NCBI GenBank assembly: GCA_028869255.1
Contig: CP110972.1
Coordinates: 5,060,001 to 5,124,000, forward strand
DNA: 64,000 nucleotides
Direction: 5' to 3'
DNA from: Pseudomonas poae
GTDB taxonomy: Bacteria > Pseudomonadota > Gammaproteobacteria > Pseudomonadales > Pseudomonadaceae
The position numbers were made by a program, and so were the translations under genes. Every line of letters begins with the position of its first letter. Position 1 is the stretch's first letter. Positions 1-9,622 of the stretch are shown here, piece by piece. The notes below the pieces were generated by a model. That model ran no database searches and was not told where the DNA came from. It saw nothing but the letters and a program-made list of their open reading frames with translations.

Positions 1-981
1 GTAGCCGTGGGGGAATTCCACTGCGTATTCCGGCGTCGCCTGGTTCATGAAGGTCTGATAGATCTCGCTGCTGGCAATCACCGCGCCCATCGGGATCGCG
101 CCGTTGGTGACTTGTTTGGCGATACACATCAGGTCCGGGGTCACACCGAAGCTGTCGGCGCCGAACATCGAGCCGGTACGGCCAAAACCGGTGATCACTT
201 CGTCGAACACCAACAGGATGTTGTGCTGGTCGCAGATCTCACGCAGACGCTTGAGGTAACCCTGCGGCGGCACCAGCACGCCGGCGGAACCGGCCATCGG
301 CTCTACAAAGACCGCCGCGATGTTAGACGCGTCGTGCAATTCAATCAGTTTGAGCAACTCATCGGCCAAAGCGATACCGCCCTGCTCCGGCATGCCACGG
401 GAGAAGGCATTGCTCGCCAGCAGGGTGTGCGGCAAATGGTCAACATCCATCAACCCTTGGCCAAACAGCTTACGGTTGCCGTTCACACCACCAAGGCTAG
501 TGCCGGCGATGTTCACACCGTGATAACCACGGGCGCGGCCGATCATTTTGGTCTTGGTCGCCTGGCCTTTCAGGCGCCAGTACGCTCGCACCATCTTCAC
601 TGCCGTATCGGCGCACTCGGAGCCGGAGTCGGTGAAGAACACATGGTTCAGGTTACCCGGGGTCAGATCGGTGATCTTTTCCGCCAGTTGGAAGGACAAA
701 GGATGACCGTATTGGAAGCCCGGGGAGTAGTCCAGGGTGCCCAGTTGCTTGGATACCGCCTCCTGAATTTCCTTACGCGTGTGCCCGGCGCCGCACGTCC
801 ACAGGCCCGACAACGAGTCGTACACCTTGCGGCCCTTGTCATCGGTCAGCCAGCTGCCCTCGGCGGCCACGATCAAGCGCGGGTCACGCTGGAAGTTACG
901 GTTGGCGGTGTAGGGCATCCAGTGCGCATCCAACTTCAGTTGGCTGGCCAGGGACGATGGGGCGTTTTCGGGCATGTTCAT
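1..981 (-). CDS. bauA: Beta-alanine--pyruvate aminotransferase (omega-APT), 3' end cut off
   Basis: Class III PLP aminotransferase that moves the amino group of beta-alanine (and other omega-amino acids) to pyruvate, giving malonate semialdehyde and alanine. The 327 visible residues start at an ATG (979-981) and read MNMPENAPSSLASQLKLDAH, closely matching Pseudomonas omega-APT as remembered. Visible features are the WTCGAGHTRKE stretch, the GSECADTA cofactor-binding segment, VFDEVITGFGR with the pyridine-nitrogen Asp, and the PLP lysine in CIAKQVTNGA near residue 289. The family is about 449 residues long, so roughly 120 C-terminal residues lie before base 1. It is divergent from the LysR-type gene at 1108, the usual regulator arrangement. 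Confidence 0.93.
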   Translation of the reverse strand, partial: MNMPENAPSSLASQLKLDAHWMPYTANRNFQRDPRLIVAAEGSWLTDDKGRKVYDSLSGLWTCGAGHTRKEIQEAVSKQLGTLDYSPGFQYGHPLSFQLAEKITDLTPGNLNHVFFTDSGSECADTAVKMVRAYWRLKGQATKTKMIGRARGYHGVNIAGTSLGGVNGNRKLFGQGLMDVDHLPHTLLASNAFSRGMPEQGGIALADELLKLIELHDASNIAAVFVEPMAGSAGVLVPPQGYLKRLREICDQHNILLVFDEVITGFGRTGSMFGADSFGVTPDLMCIAKQVTNGAIPMGAVIASSEIYQTFMNQATPEYAVEFPHGY

Positions 982-1107
982 CAGCAAAACCTCGCAGGGC
1001 AAAAGGCAGCGTCGGGATTGAAAAAGCGTTGTTGCAGCTAAATTGCCACGGGGATAAAGTCGGTGAAATTCAACTCTTCTAACCTTCAGTCAGGGCTTCA
1101 CTAAACT

Positions 1108-2029
1108 ATGAGCAGCCGCCGACCCGATCCCCTGGCCCAAGTCAGCGACTTCGATATCCGCCTGCTGCGCATCTTTCGCAGCGTGGTGGAGTGCGGCGGC
1201 TTCTCGGCGGCCGAGACCGTGCTCGGCATCGGGCGCTCGGCCATCAGCCAGCAAATGAGCGACCTGGAACAACGCCTCGGATTAAGGCTGTGCCAACGCG
1301 GGCGCGCCGGGTTCTCCCTGACCGAAGAAGGCCGCGAGGTCTACCAGTCGGCACTGCAGCTATTAAGTGCGCTGGAAAGTTTCCGCACCGAGGTCAACGG
1401 CCTGCACCAGCATTTGCGTGGCGAGTTGATCATCGGCCTCACCGACAACCTCGTCACCCTGCCCCATATGCGCATCACCCATGCGCTGGCCCAGTTGAAG
1501 GAACGTGGCCCCGACGTGCAGATCCAGATTCGCATGATTGCTCCCAATGAGGTCGAGCAAGGCGTACTCGACGGCCGTCTGCATGTGGGCGTGGTGCCCC
1601 AGGCCAGCGCCCTCTCGGGCCTGGAGTACCAGCCGTTGTACAGCGAGCGCTCGCTGCTCTACTGCGCGGTGGGCCACCCGCTGTTTTATGCCGACGACAA
1701 GCAATTGGACGACACGCGCATCGACACCCAGGATGCGATTGCCCCGACATTCCGCTTGCCCGCCGAGATCCAGGCCCACTACCAGGCGCTCAACTGCACC
1801 GCCAGCGCTTCCGGACCGCGAAGGCATGGCGTTCCTGATCCTTACCGGCCGCTACATCGGCTACCTGCCTGATCACTACGCCAGCCTGTGGGTGCAACAG
1901 GGCCGACTGCGTGCGCTGAAATCGGCTACGCGCTTTTACGATTTAAGCCTCGCATCGGTCACGCGCAAGGGCCGTCGCCCTCATTTGGTGCTGGAAAGCT
2001 TCCTCGAAAGCCTGGCGGCAACCCGCTAA
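1108..2029 (+). pseudogene. bauR: LysR-family regulator divergent from bauA, broken by a one-base frameshift
   Basis: LysR-type regulator, presumably of the beta-alanine gene bauA; the name rests on position and is an inference. The N-terminal helix-turn-helix is clear (FSAAETVLGIGRSAISQQMS), followed by a substrate-binding domain. The first frame runs 1108-1872 but leaves the family sequence near residue 236. The continuation (DREGMAFLILTGRYIGYLP) lies in another frame and ends at the TAA at 2027-2029. Removing one G from the GG at 1813-1814 joins the frames into a 306-residue protein, a normal LysR length. As read, a 254-residue product with a scrambled tail is made. It may be a true mutation or a sequencing error. 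Confidence 0.85.
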
Positions 2030-2041
2030 CTCGGGCCTTAC

Positions 2042-2073
2042 GCAAAAAGCTGAGCACCTGGACAGCTTTTTGC
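2042..2073. terminator. Perfect 11-bp inverted repeat between the LysR gene and the permease
   Basis: The arms GCAAAAAGCTG (2042-2052) and CAGCTTTTTGC (2063-2073) flank a 10-base loop. The stem includes a T-rich arm but no free T tail follows, so a bidirectional terminator or attenuator is plausible but not proven. The hairpin argues against translation of the permease starting at the TTG at 2070. Confidence 0.45.
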
Positions 2074-2117
2074 AAGCGTGCAAGGACCTTGAACTGTCCG
2101 CCGTGAGTTTGCCCGCC

Positions 2118-3512
2118 ATGCCACCAGAATCCTCCAGCCCCAGCGACCTGATCTACGGCCTCAACGACCGGCCCAAACCCGCACCCGCACTGTTGGCCGC
2201 CCTGCAACATGTGCTGGCGGCTTTCGTCGGCATCATCACACCGCCGCTGATTATCGGCTCCACCCTGGGCCTTGCGGCCTACCTGCCCTACCTCATCAGC
2301 ATGGCGCTGATGGTCTCCGGCGTAGGCACGTTCATCCAGGCACGTAGGCCATTTGGCATCGGCGCCGGCATGATCTGCCTGCAAGGCACCAGCTTTGCGT
2401 TTCTCGGCGCAGTGTTGTCGGCGGGGTTTCTGGTGAAGCAACGTGGCGGTAGCCCGGAAGACATCATGGCGATGATCTTCGGTGTGTGCTTTTTCGGTGC
2501 TGCGGTGCAAATCGTACTGAGCCGTTTTATTGGGCAACTCCGCCGAGTCATCACGCCGTTGGTGACCGGGATCGTGATTACACTGATCGGCATCAGCCTG
2601 ATCAAAGTGGGCATCACCGACCTCGGCGGCGGATTCAACGCAACGGACTTCGGCGCGCCGACCAACCTGGCGCTGGGCCTGTTCGTGGTGCTCACGATCA
2701 TCCTGCTCAATCGCTCGAATACGCCGTGGGTGCGCCTGTCGGCGATCATCATCGGACTGGCCGTGGGCAGCCTGGCGGCGTGGTTCAGCGGCAAACTGGT
2801 ACCGCAGGCCTTGCCCGACTTGCCGTGGGTCAGCCTACCGATCCCGTTTCGCTTCGGTTTCAACTTCGACTGGAGCGCGTTCCTGCCGATCGCGCTGATT
2901 TATCTGATCAGCAGTATCGAAACCGTGGGCGACCTGACCGCCAACTGCATGATCGCCCGCCAACCTATCAGCGGCCCTTCTTATATAAGCCGACTCAAAG
3001 GCGGCGTATTGGGCGATGGGGTCAGTTGCATGATCGCCGCCACGTTCAGCGCATTCCCCAACACCACCTTCGCGCAGAACAACGGCGTGATCCAACTCAC
3101 CGGCGTGGCCAGCCGTTACGTCGGCTTATATATCGGCGTCGTGCTGTTTTGCCTCGGTTTGTTTCCGCTGATTGGCGCGGTGCTGCAGCAAATCCCCAAA
3201 CCGGTGTTGGGTGGCGCGACCCTGGTGATGTTCGGCAGTGTGGCCGCCGCCGGCGTGCGCATCCTCGCCCAGGCCCCGCTGGACCGTCGCAGCATGCTGA
3301 TCATCGCGACTTCGTTTGGCGTCGGCCTGGGCATCGCCGCCCAACCGAACCTGCTGCATCTGATGCCAACCTTGGTGCAGAACCTGTTCGACTCGGCTAT
3401 CACCAGCGGCGGGCTCACGGCCATCGTGTTGTGCCTCTTGTTGCCGGAAACCAAAGCGAGCGCCACTGCCGCAAACCGCACGTCGGAAAGCGACACGCTG
3501 GAACCGCTTTGA
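2118..3512 (+). CDS. NCS2-family nucleobase:cation symporter (uracil/xanthine type)
   Basis: Inner-membrane symporter of the NCS2 (NAT) family that imports uracil, xanthine, urate or related bases with a cation; the exact substrate cannot be told from sequence. About 464 residues from the ATG at 2118, with 12 or more hydrophobic segments. The signature regions SSIETVGDLTANCMIA and FSAFPNTTFAQNNGVIQLTG (the NAT motif area) are visible. The open frame extends upstream to a TTG at 2070, but that lies in a hairpin; a GTG at 2103 is another possible start. The neighbouring RutR-like regulator and the base deaminases downstream support a role in purine or pyrimidine use. Confidence 0.88.
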   Translation: MPPESSSPSDLIYGLNDRPKPAPALLAALQHVLAAFVGIITPPLIIGSTLGLAAYLPYLISMALMVSGVGTFIQARRPFGIGAGMICLQGTSFAFLGAVLSAGFLVKQRGGSPEDIMAMIFGVCFFGAAVQIVLSRFIGQLRRVITPLVTGIVITLIGISLIKVGITDLGGGFNATDFGAPTNLALGLFVVLTIILLNRSNTPWVRLSAIIIGLAVGSLAAWFSGKLVPQALPDLPWVSLPIPFRFGFNFDWSAFLPIALIYLISSIETVGDLTANCMIARQPISGPSYISRLKGGVLGDGVSCMIAATFSAFPNTTFAQNNGVIQLTGVASRYVGLYIGVVLFCLGLFPLIGAVLQQIPKPVLGGATLVMFGSVAAAGVRILAQAPLDRRSMLIIATSFGVGLGIAAQPNLLHLMPTLVQNLFDSAITSGGLTAIVLCLLLPETKASATAANRTSESDTLEPL

Positions 3513-3599
3513 CGGTTTTATTGCATCAGGACTTGTCTGAGGCTTGAGGGTGGGTTATCTGTGCACACGTCGCCATCATCGATCAGCACGGAAACCTCC

Positions 3600-4259
3600 A
3601 TGAGCCTCGAAGTTCCTGCCCACAGCAACCCCGCCGGTAAACCCGCCAGCCGCATTCGGCAAAAGAACGAACAAGCGATTCTCCAGGCGGCTGAAGATGA
3701 ATTCGCGCGCCATGGCTACAAAGGCACCAGCATGAACACCATTGCAGCCAGCGCCGGGCTGCCGAAGGCCAACTTGCACTACTACTTCACCAATAAGCTG
3801 GGCCTGTATATCGCGGTGCTCAGCAATATCCTGGAGTTGTGGGACAGTACCTTCAACGCCCTGACCGCCGATGACGACCCGGCGGTGGCGCTTACCCGCT
3901 ACATTCGCACCAAGATGGAGTTCTCGCGGCGCCAGCTCCAGGCTTCGCGGATCTTTGCCATGGAGATCATCAGTGGCGGCGAATGCCTGACCGAATACTT
4001 CAGCCAGGACTACCGTGCCTGGTTCAGCGGCCGGGCCGCCGTGTTCCAAGCCTGGATCGACGCCGGCAAAATGGACCCGGTCGACCCGGTGCACCTGATC
4101 TTCCTGCTGTGGGGCAGTACCCAGCACTATGCCGACTTCGCCACCCAGATCTGCCGCGTCACCGGTCGCACCAAGCTGACCAAGCAGGACATGGAAGACG
4201 CCGGCACCAACCTGATCCACATCATTCTCAAGGGCTGTGGCGTCAAGCCGGCCTACTGA
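3600..4259 (+). CDS. TetR-family regulator, RutR-like
   Basis: DNA-binding repressor or activator resembling RutR, which senses uracil and controls pyrimidine-degradation genes in enterobacteria. The N-terminal TetR helix-turn-helix covers residues around 20-65 (KGTSMNTIAASAGLPKANLH followed by YYFTNKLGLY). The C-terminal part (SRIFAMEIISGG, LIFLLWGSTQHYADFA) resembles the RutR ligand domain. About 219 residues from the ATG at 3600. A GTG at 3561 preceded by GAGGG would add 13 residues and cannot be excluded. It sits between the nucleobase permease and the YigZ gene. The effector molecule is inferred, not shown. Confidence 0.85.
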   Translation: MSLEVPAHSNPAGKPASRIRQKNEQAILQAAEDEFARHGYKGTSMNTIAASAGLPKANLHYYFTNKLGLYIAVLSNILELWDSTFNALTADDDPAVALTRYIRTKMEFSRRQLQASRIFAMEIISGGECLTEYFSQDYRAWFSGRAAVFQAWIDAGKMDPVDPVHLIFLLWGSTQHYADFATQICRVTGRTKLTKQDMEDAGTNLIHIILKGCGVKPAY

Positions 4260-4270
4260 AGACGGGACTT

Positions 4271-4852
4271 ATGCCTTTCACGCTTACCGGTCTGTGCGAG
4301 TTTCGCGAAGAAATACGCAAAAGCCGCTTTATCACCCTCGCCGCTCCGATCACCAGCCCGCAGGAAGCCCAGGCGTTTTTCGAGCAGCACAGCGACTTGA
4401 ACGCCACGCATAACTGCTGGGCCTGGAAGCTGGCCGATCAATACCGCAGCAATGATGACGGCGAACCCGGCGGCACCGCCGGGCGGCCGATCCTTGCGGC
4501 CATCGAGGCGCAAGGGTTTGATCAGGTCGCCGTATTGGTGATTCGCTGGTATGGCGGCATCCAGCTGGGCACCGGCGGCCTTGCACGTGCGTACGGTGGT
4601 GGCGCGAATAAATGCCTGCAAACCGCCGAGCGAATCGAGCTGATCAGCCGCGTGCCCCTGAGGTGTGCCTGTGGATTTTCCGAGTTGAACCTGGTCAAAC
4701 TGCGCGTCGCTGAACTGGGCGGGCTGGTGGTCGAAGAAACCTTCACCGCCAACGGCGTCGAGCTGCAACTGGCCTTGGGCCAAGCCCATATCGACACCCT
4801 GCAAACACAACTCGCCGACCTCAGCCGTGGACGTATCCTGCTACAACGCTGA
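4271..4852 (+). CDS. YigZ/IMPACT family protein
   Basis: A 193-residue member of the UPF0029/IMPACT family (E. coli YigZ). The molecular role of bacterial members is not settled; links to ribosome or translation stress come from eukaryotic IMPACT. The N-terminal domain has the diagnostic segments KSRFITLAAP, THNCWAWKL, SNDDGEPGGTAGRPIL and VLVIRWYGGIQLGTGGLARA. The smaller C-terminal domain begins near residue 135. The ATG at 4271 lies 11 bases after the TetR stop codon, suggesting co-transcription. The open frame continues upstream, but that part overlaps the TetR gene and is unlikely to be translated. Confidence 0.93.
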   Translation: MPFTLTGLCEFREEIRKSRFITLAAPITSPQEAQAFFEQHSDLNATHNCWAWKLADQYRSNDDGEPGGTAGRPILAAIEAQGFDQVAVLVIRWYGGIQLGTGGLARAYGGGANKCLQTAERIELISRVPLRCACGFSELNLVKLRVAELGGLVVEETFTANGVELQLALGQAHIDTLQTQLADLSRGRILLQR

Positions 4853-4888
4853 AACTACTCACGCTTGCGACTCTAAAGGAAGCCTTTC

Positions 4889-5575
4889 ATGTCTACGCCA
4901 AAAACCGCACTGATTATCGGCGCTTCACGCGGGCTGGGCCTTGGCCTGGTCAAGCAACTGCTCCAGGACGGCTGGGATGTGACCGCCACCGTGCGCGACC
5001 CAGGCAAGGCCGATGCCCTGAAAGCCGTGGGCCCGGTGCAGATCGAGAAGCTCGACATGGACGATCAGCAAGCCGTGATCGCCCTGAGCCAACGCCTCAA
5101 GGACCGCACCTTCGACCTGCTGTTCGTCAACGCCGGCGTCAAAGGCCCGGCCAATCAGGAGCCTGGCCACGCCACCCTGGCGGAAGTCGGCCAACTGTTC
5201 TTCACCAATGCTGTGGCGCCGATCAACCTGGCCCAGCGGTTTGTCGGGCAGATCCGCAAAGACAGCGGCGTGCTGGCCTTCATGAGCTCGGTATTGGGCA
5301 GTGTGACCATCCCCGACGGTTCGGACCTGGCGCTGTACAAGGCCAGCAAAGCTGCGCTCAACTCCATGACCAACAGCTTTATCACGCAACTTGGTGACCG
5401 CAAGCCCACCGTATTGTCATTGCACCCGGGCTGGGTGAAGACCGACATGGGCGGTGAAAACGCGCATATCGACGTCGAGACCAGCGTGCGCGGCCTGGTC
5501 GACCAGGTGAACGCCTACACCGGCAAGGGCGGCCATCACTTCATCGACTACAAAGGCGACACCATCGCCTGGTAA
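4889..5575 (+). CDS. Short-chain dehydrogenase/reductase
   Basis: Classical SDR oxidoreductase of 228 residues using NAD(P)H; substrate unknown. The N-terminal Rossmann motif is IIGASRGLGLGL (residues 9-20). The catalytic Tyr150-x3-Lys154 lies in LALYKASKAALNS, with the catalytic Ser in FMSSVLG (about 133-134). NAG is present at 81-83. The start is supported by AAAGGAAG about eight bases upstream. It follows the YigZ gene by 36 bp on the same strand. A REP palindrome lies right after the stop and may protect or end the transcript. Confidence 0.9.
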   Translation: MSTPKTALIIGASRGLGLGLVKQLLQDGWDVTATVRDPGKADALKAVGPVQIEKLDMDDQQAVIALSQRLKDRTFDLLFVNAGVKGPANQEPGHATLAEVGQLFFTNAVAPINLAQRFVGQIRKDSGVLAFMSSVLGSVTIPDGSDLALYKASKAALNSMTNSFITQLGDRKPTVLSLHPGWVKTDMGGENAHIDVETSVRGLVDQVNAYTGKGGHHFIDYKGDTIAW

Positions 5576-5582
5576 ACCCAAC

Positions 5583-5636
5583 CCTGTAGGAGCGGGCTTG
5601 CCCGCGATGACCTCAAGAGCAGCGCTTTCCTACAGG
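5583..5636. repeat. REP element (single, divergent pair)
   Basis: A Pseudomonas REP core (GGAGCGGGCTTGCCCGCGAT) is bracketed by short outer arms, CCTGTAGGA (5583-5591) and TCCTACAGG (5628-5636). The second REP core is not recognisable, so this is a lone or decayed REP. It lies between the SDR gene and the 8-oxoguanine deaminase gene. Confidence 0.75.
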
Positions 5637-5755
5637 TAGACCAGAACTCCAACTACACGTAATCTAGCCGCTCGCCCTCCCCGGCGACCCTGGATCAGCA
5701 GACAGGGCAACACTGAGCTGGCAAACCTGAACCCATCATTCAGAGGAGCCGGCCA

Positions 5756-7114
5756 ATGCCTGCGACCCGTATCTGGTTAAAAAACCCCCTCGCGATTTTC
5801 ACCGCCAATGGCCTCGACGCCCGTGGTGGCCTGGTGCTGCAAGACGGCGTGATCACCGAAGTGCTGGGCTGGGGCAAAGAGCCCGCCGTGCCCTGCGGGC
5901 AAGTGTTCGACGCCCGCGAACATGTGATCCTGCCGGGGCTGATCAACACCCATCACCATTTCTACCAAACCCTGACCCGCGCCTGGGCGCCGGTGGTCAA
6001 TCAACCGCTGTTCCCGTGGTTGAAAACCCTGTACCCGGTCTGGGCACGGCTTACCCCGGAAAAACTTGCGCTGGCCAGCAAAGTCGCGCTGGCCGAATTG
6101 CTGCTCTCGGGCTGCACCACAGCAGCCGACCATCACTACCTGTTCCCCGACGGCCTGGAGCAGGCCATTGATGTACAAGTAGAAAGCGTGCGCGAACTGG
6201 GCATGCGCGCCATGCTCACCCGCGGCTCCATGAGCCTGGGCGAGGCCGACGGTGGCCTGCCGCCGCAACAGACCGTGCAACAAGGCCAAGTCATCCTCGA
6301 CGACAGCCAGCGCCTGATCCGCGAGTACCACCAACGCGGCGACGGCGCGCAGATCCAGATTGCCCTGGCGCCTTGCTCGCCGTTTTCGGTCACTCCACAA
6401 ATCATGCAAGCCAGCGCCGAACTGGCCGACAGCCTTGATGTGCGCCTGCACACTCACCTGGCGGAAACCCTCGACGAAGAAGACTTCTGCCTGCAGCGTT
6501 TCGGCCTGCGCACGGTGGACTACCTCGACAGCGTCGGCTGGCTTGGCCCGCGCACCTGGCTGGCGCATGGCATTCACTTCAACCCGGACGAAATCGCACG
6601 CCTGGGCGCCGCCGGCACCGGTATCTGCCATTGCCCCAGCTCGAACATGCGCCTGGCGTCCGGCATCTGCCCAACCCTGGACCTGCTTGCCGCCGGGGCG
6701 CCGATTGGCCTGGGCGTGGACGGTTCGGCGTCCAACGATGCGTCGAACATGATCCTGGAAACACGCCAGGCGTTGTACATCCAGCGCCTGCGTTACGGAG
6801 CAGAGAAGATCACCCCAGGGCTGGTGTTGGGTTGGGCGACAAAAGGTTCGGCGCAGTTACTTGGCCGTAGCGACATCGGCGAACTGGCCGTCGGCAAACA
6901 AGCCGACCTGGCGTTGTTCAAACTCGATGAGCTGCGCTTCTCCGGCAGCCACGATCCGATTTCGGCGCTGCTGCTGTGCGGCGCCGACCGGGCGGACCGG
7001 GTGATGGTCGGCGGCAAATGGCGGGTGATCGACGGACAGGTCGAGGGCCTGGATCTGAAGGGCCTGATTGCCGATCACAGCCAGGCGGCGCGGGCGCTGA
7101 TCAGCGGGATCTAA
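5756..7114 (+). CDS. 8-oxoguanine deaminase (amidohydrolase superfamily)
   Basis: Zinc-dependent amidohydrolase that deaminates 8-oxoguanine to urate, clearing an oxidised base from the nucleobase pool. The 452-residue sequence (MPATRIWLKNPLAIFTAN at the N-terminus) strongly resembles P. aeruginosa PA0142, whose activity has been demonstrated. Metal-binding HxH is in NTHHHFYQ (His66 and His68). Further metal ligands lie in RLHTHLAET and LAHGIHF, and the catalytic Asp in GLGVDGSASND. The start is preceded by AGAGGAG. It shares the window with a nucleobase permease and adenine deaminase, consistent with a base-salvage theme. Confidence 0.92.
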   Translation: MPATRIWLKNPLAIFTANGLDARGGLVLQDGVITEVLGWGKEPAVPCGQVFDAREHVILPGLINTHHHFYQTLTRAWAPVVNQPLFPWLKTLYPVWARLTPEKLALASKVALAELLLSGCTTAADHHYLFPDGLEQAIDVQVESVRELGMRAMLTRGSMSLGEADGGLPPQQTVQQGQVILDDSQRLIREYHQRGDGAQIQIALAPCSPFSVTPQIMQASAELADSLDVRLHTHLAETLDEEDFCLQRFGLRTVDYLDSVGWLGPRTWLAHGIHFNPDEIARLGAAGTGICHCPSSNMRLASGICPTLDLLAAGAPIGLGVDGSASNDASNMILETRQALYIQRLRYGAEKITPGLVLGWATKGSAQLLGRSDIGELAVGKQADLALFKLDELRFSGSHDPISALLLCGADRADRVMVGGKWRVIDGQVEGLDLKGLIADHSQAARALISGI

Positions 7115-7124
7115 GCCAGGCGCA

Positions 7125-7226
7125 GATCAAATGTGGGAGCCGGGCTTGCCCGCGATGCAGGCACCTCGGTCTTTCAGTTGCACCGAGGTGATGCTATCGC
7201 AGGCAAGCCAGCTCCCACATTTGATC
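7125..7226. repeat. REPIN between convergent genes
   Basis: Two inverted REP sequences share a 16-bp perfect outer repeat, GATCAAATGTGGGAGC (7125-7140) and its complement at 7211-7226. There is also an internal dyad around CACCTCGG and CCGAGGTG. It lies between the convergent deaminase and chaA genes and could act as a bidirectional transcript end. Confidence 0.85.
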
Positions 7227-7246
7227 AGGGGTGTACTCAGGAAAGG

Positions 7247-8338
7247 TTACAACCCCAGCAGCGAAAGCATGATAAACGTCGCAAACAGCACAAAATGGGT
7301 CATCCCTTCGATGGCGTTGGTTTCGCCATCATTGAGGTTGATCGCACTGACAATCAACGTGATAAACACCATAACGGTCTGCACCGGGGTCATCGCCATC
7401 TGGAACGGCTGGCCGGTGTAGAGCGCCATGGCCTCCATCACCGGCACTGTCAGGATCACCGTCGACAGCGACGCACCGAGTGCGATATTCACCACCGACT
7501 GCATGCGGTTGGCCAAGGCTGCGCGCAACGCCGTCAGAATTTCCGGGGCCGCCGAAATGGCTGCGACCACAATCGCAGTGATCACCGGCGGTGCGCCCGT
7601 GCCTTCCAGGCCCAGGTCGAGGGTCTTGGACATCACCTCGGCGAGTGCGCCGATCACAATCACCCCGAACACCAGAGTGCCGATGGAGAATGCCAGGTTG
7701 ACCGGCGGCTCCTGCTGTTCTTCCGGCTGTTTTTTGCGGCGTTTTTCCGGGTAGCTGTAGCTGAAGAAATAACTGTGCGGCCCCACCTGCATTCTCAGGA
7801 ACAAGGTGTAGAGCACCACCATCGCGCCGATGGTGAAGGCCGAGTAAATTTTCCAGTCGGCTTCGGGGATAAATTCCGGCACCACCATCGACACGCCCAT
7901 GGCGGTGAGAATCATCACACTGTAGGTGCGCGCCGAATCGTCGTTGTAGGACTGTTCGCCATGTTTGATGCCGCCCATCAACGCGGCGAGGCCGAGGATG
8001 CCGTTGATATCGAGCATTACCGCCGAGTAGATGGTGTCGCGCACCAAGGTCGGCGAGGGCTCGTTGCTCATCATGATCGCCAGGATCACCACTTCCACCA
8101 GCACGGCGGCGAGGGTCAGGATCATGGTGCCGTAGGGGTCGCCAACCTTTTCCGCGAGTTGCTCGGCATGGTGCGCCACGCGCATCGAGGCCACCACGAT
8201 AAAGCCGATCAGCACCACGCCGGCCAGCAGCGCCACCATTTGCCCACTGTGCAGCATCCAGTGCTCCAGCGGGTAGGCGGCGATGGCGGCAATCAGCGCC
8301 AGCAACATGAATTTTTCTTGCTTGAGGGATGTGAGCAT
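7247..8338 (-). CDS. chaA: Calcium/sodium:proton antiporter ChaA
   Basis: Inner-membrane ionic transporter of the CaCA family exchanging Ca2+, Na+ or K+ for protons. It has 363 residues and about 11 hydrophobic segments. The two acidic alpha-repeat regions are visible: DPYGTMILTLAAVLVEVVIL near residue 70, and AAISAAPEILTALRAALANR in the second half. A charged loop (PEKRRKKQPEEQQE) separates the halves. The gene converges with the 8-oxoguanine deaminase gene across a REPIN and is divergent from adenine deaminase, with a 194-bp shared upstream region. Confidence 0.9.
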   Translation of the reverse strand: MLTSLKQEKFMLLALIAAIAAYPLEHWMLHSGQMVALLAGVVLIGFIVVASMRVAHHAEQLAEKVGDPYGTMILTLAAVLVEVVILAIMMSNEPSPTLVRDTIYSAVMLDINGILGLAALMGGIKHGEQSYNDDSARTYSVMILTAMGVSMVVPEFIPEADWKIYSAFTIGAMVVLYTLFLRMQVGPHSYFFSYSYPEKRRKKQPEEQQEPPVNLAFSIGTLVFGVIVIGALAEVMSKTLDLGLEGTGAPPVITAIVVAAISAAPEILTALRAALANRMQSVVNIALGASLSTVILTVPVMEAMALYTGQPFQMAMTPVQTVMVFITLIVSAINLNDGETNAIEGMTHFVLFATFIMLSLLGL

Positions 8339-8529
8339 TCCGGGCCTTTTAGTACGGCAAATCAGTCATTGATGGGGTACAGACTGCGCCAAGCCGCTAA
8401 CGTTTCGTTACACCTTAGTTCACGCCGCCCTTGCGCGAATAAAACCAATACTCTCCTGCCGGTCAGGTTTTGCCGATTATTTCGGCCATGACCTGTAGAA
8501 TGCCGCCATTGCACCTGATGAGAATTTAG

Positions 8530-9486
<957 letters not shown>

Positions 9487-9514
9487 CCGGCAACCACTGA
9501 TTGAATGCAGACCA

Positions 9515-9608
9515 AATGTGGGAGCGGGCTTGCTCGCGAAATCGGTGGATCAGTCAATTTTTGCATCGACTGACACACTGCATTCGCGAGCAAGCCCGCT
9601 CCCACATT
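9515..9608. repeat. REPIN (26-bp perfect inverted repeat)
   Basis: The arms 9515-9540 and 9583-9608 are exact inverted copies of the group-I REP (AATGTGGGAGCGGGCTTGCT plus CGCGAA). They are separated by 42 bases. It lies between the convergent adenine deaminase and MFS genes. Confidence 0.92.
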
Positions 9609-9622
9609 GACCTCTCCGACCT

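Noticed and set aside
3983..4270. Upstream extension of the YigZ frame into the TetR gene
   Set aside because: The sequence is a frame shadow of TetR; the YigZ family begins at MPFTLTGLCEFREEIRKS.
7133..8491. 452-codon open frame antisense to chaA
   Set aside because: His/Gln/Arg-rich shadow of a high-GC gene on the other strand; no ribosome site or family features, and chaA is unmistakable.
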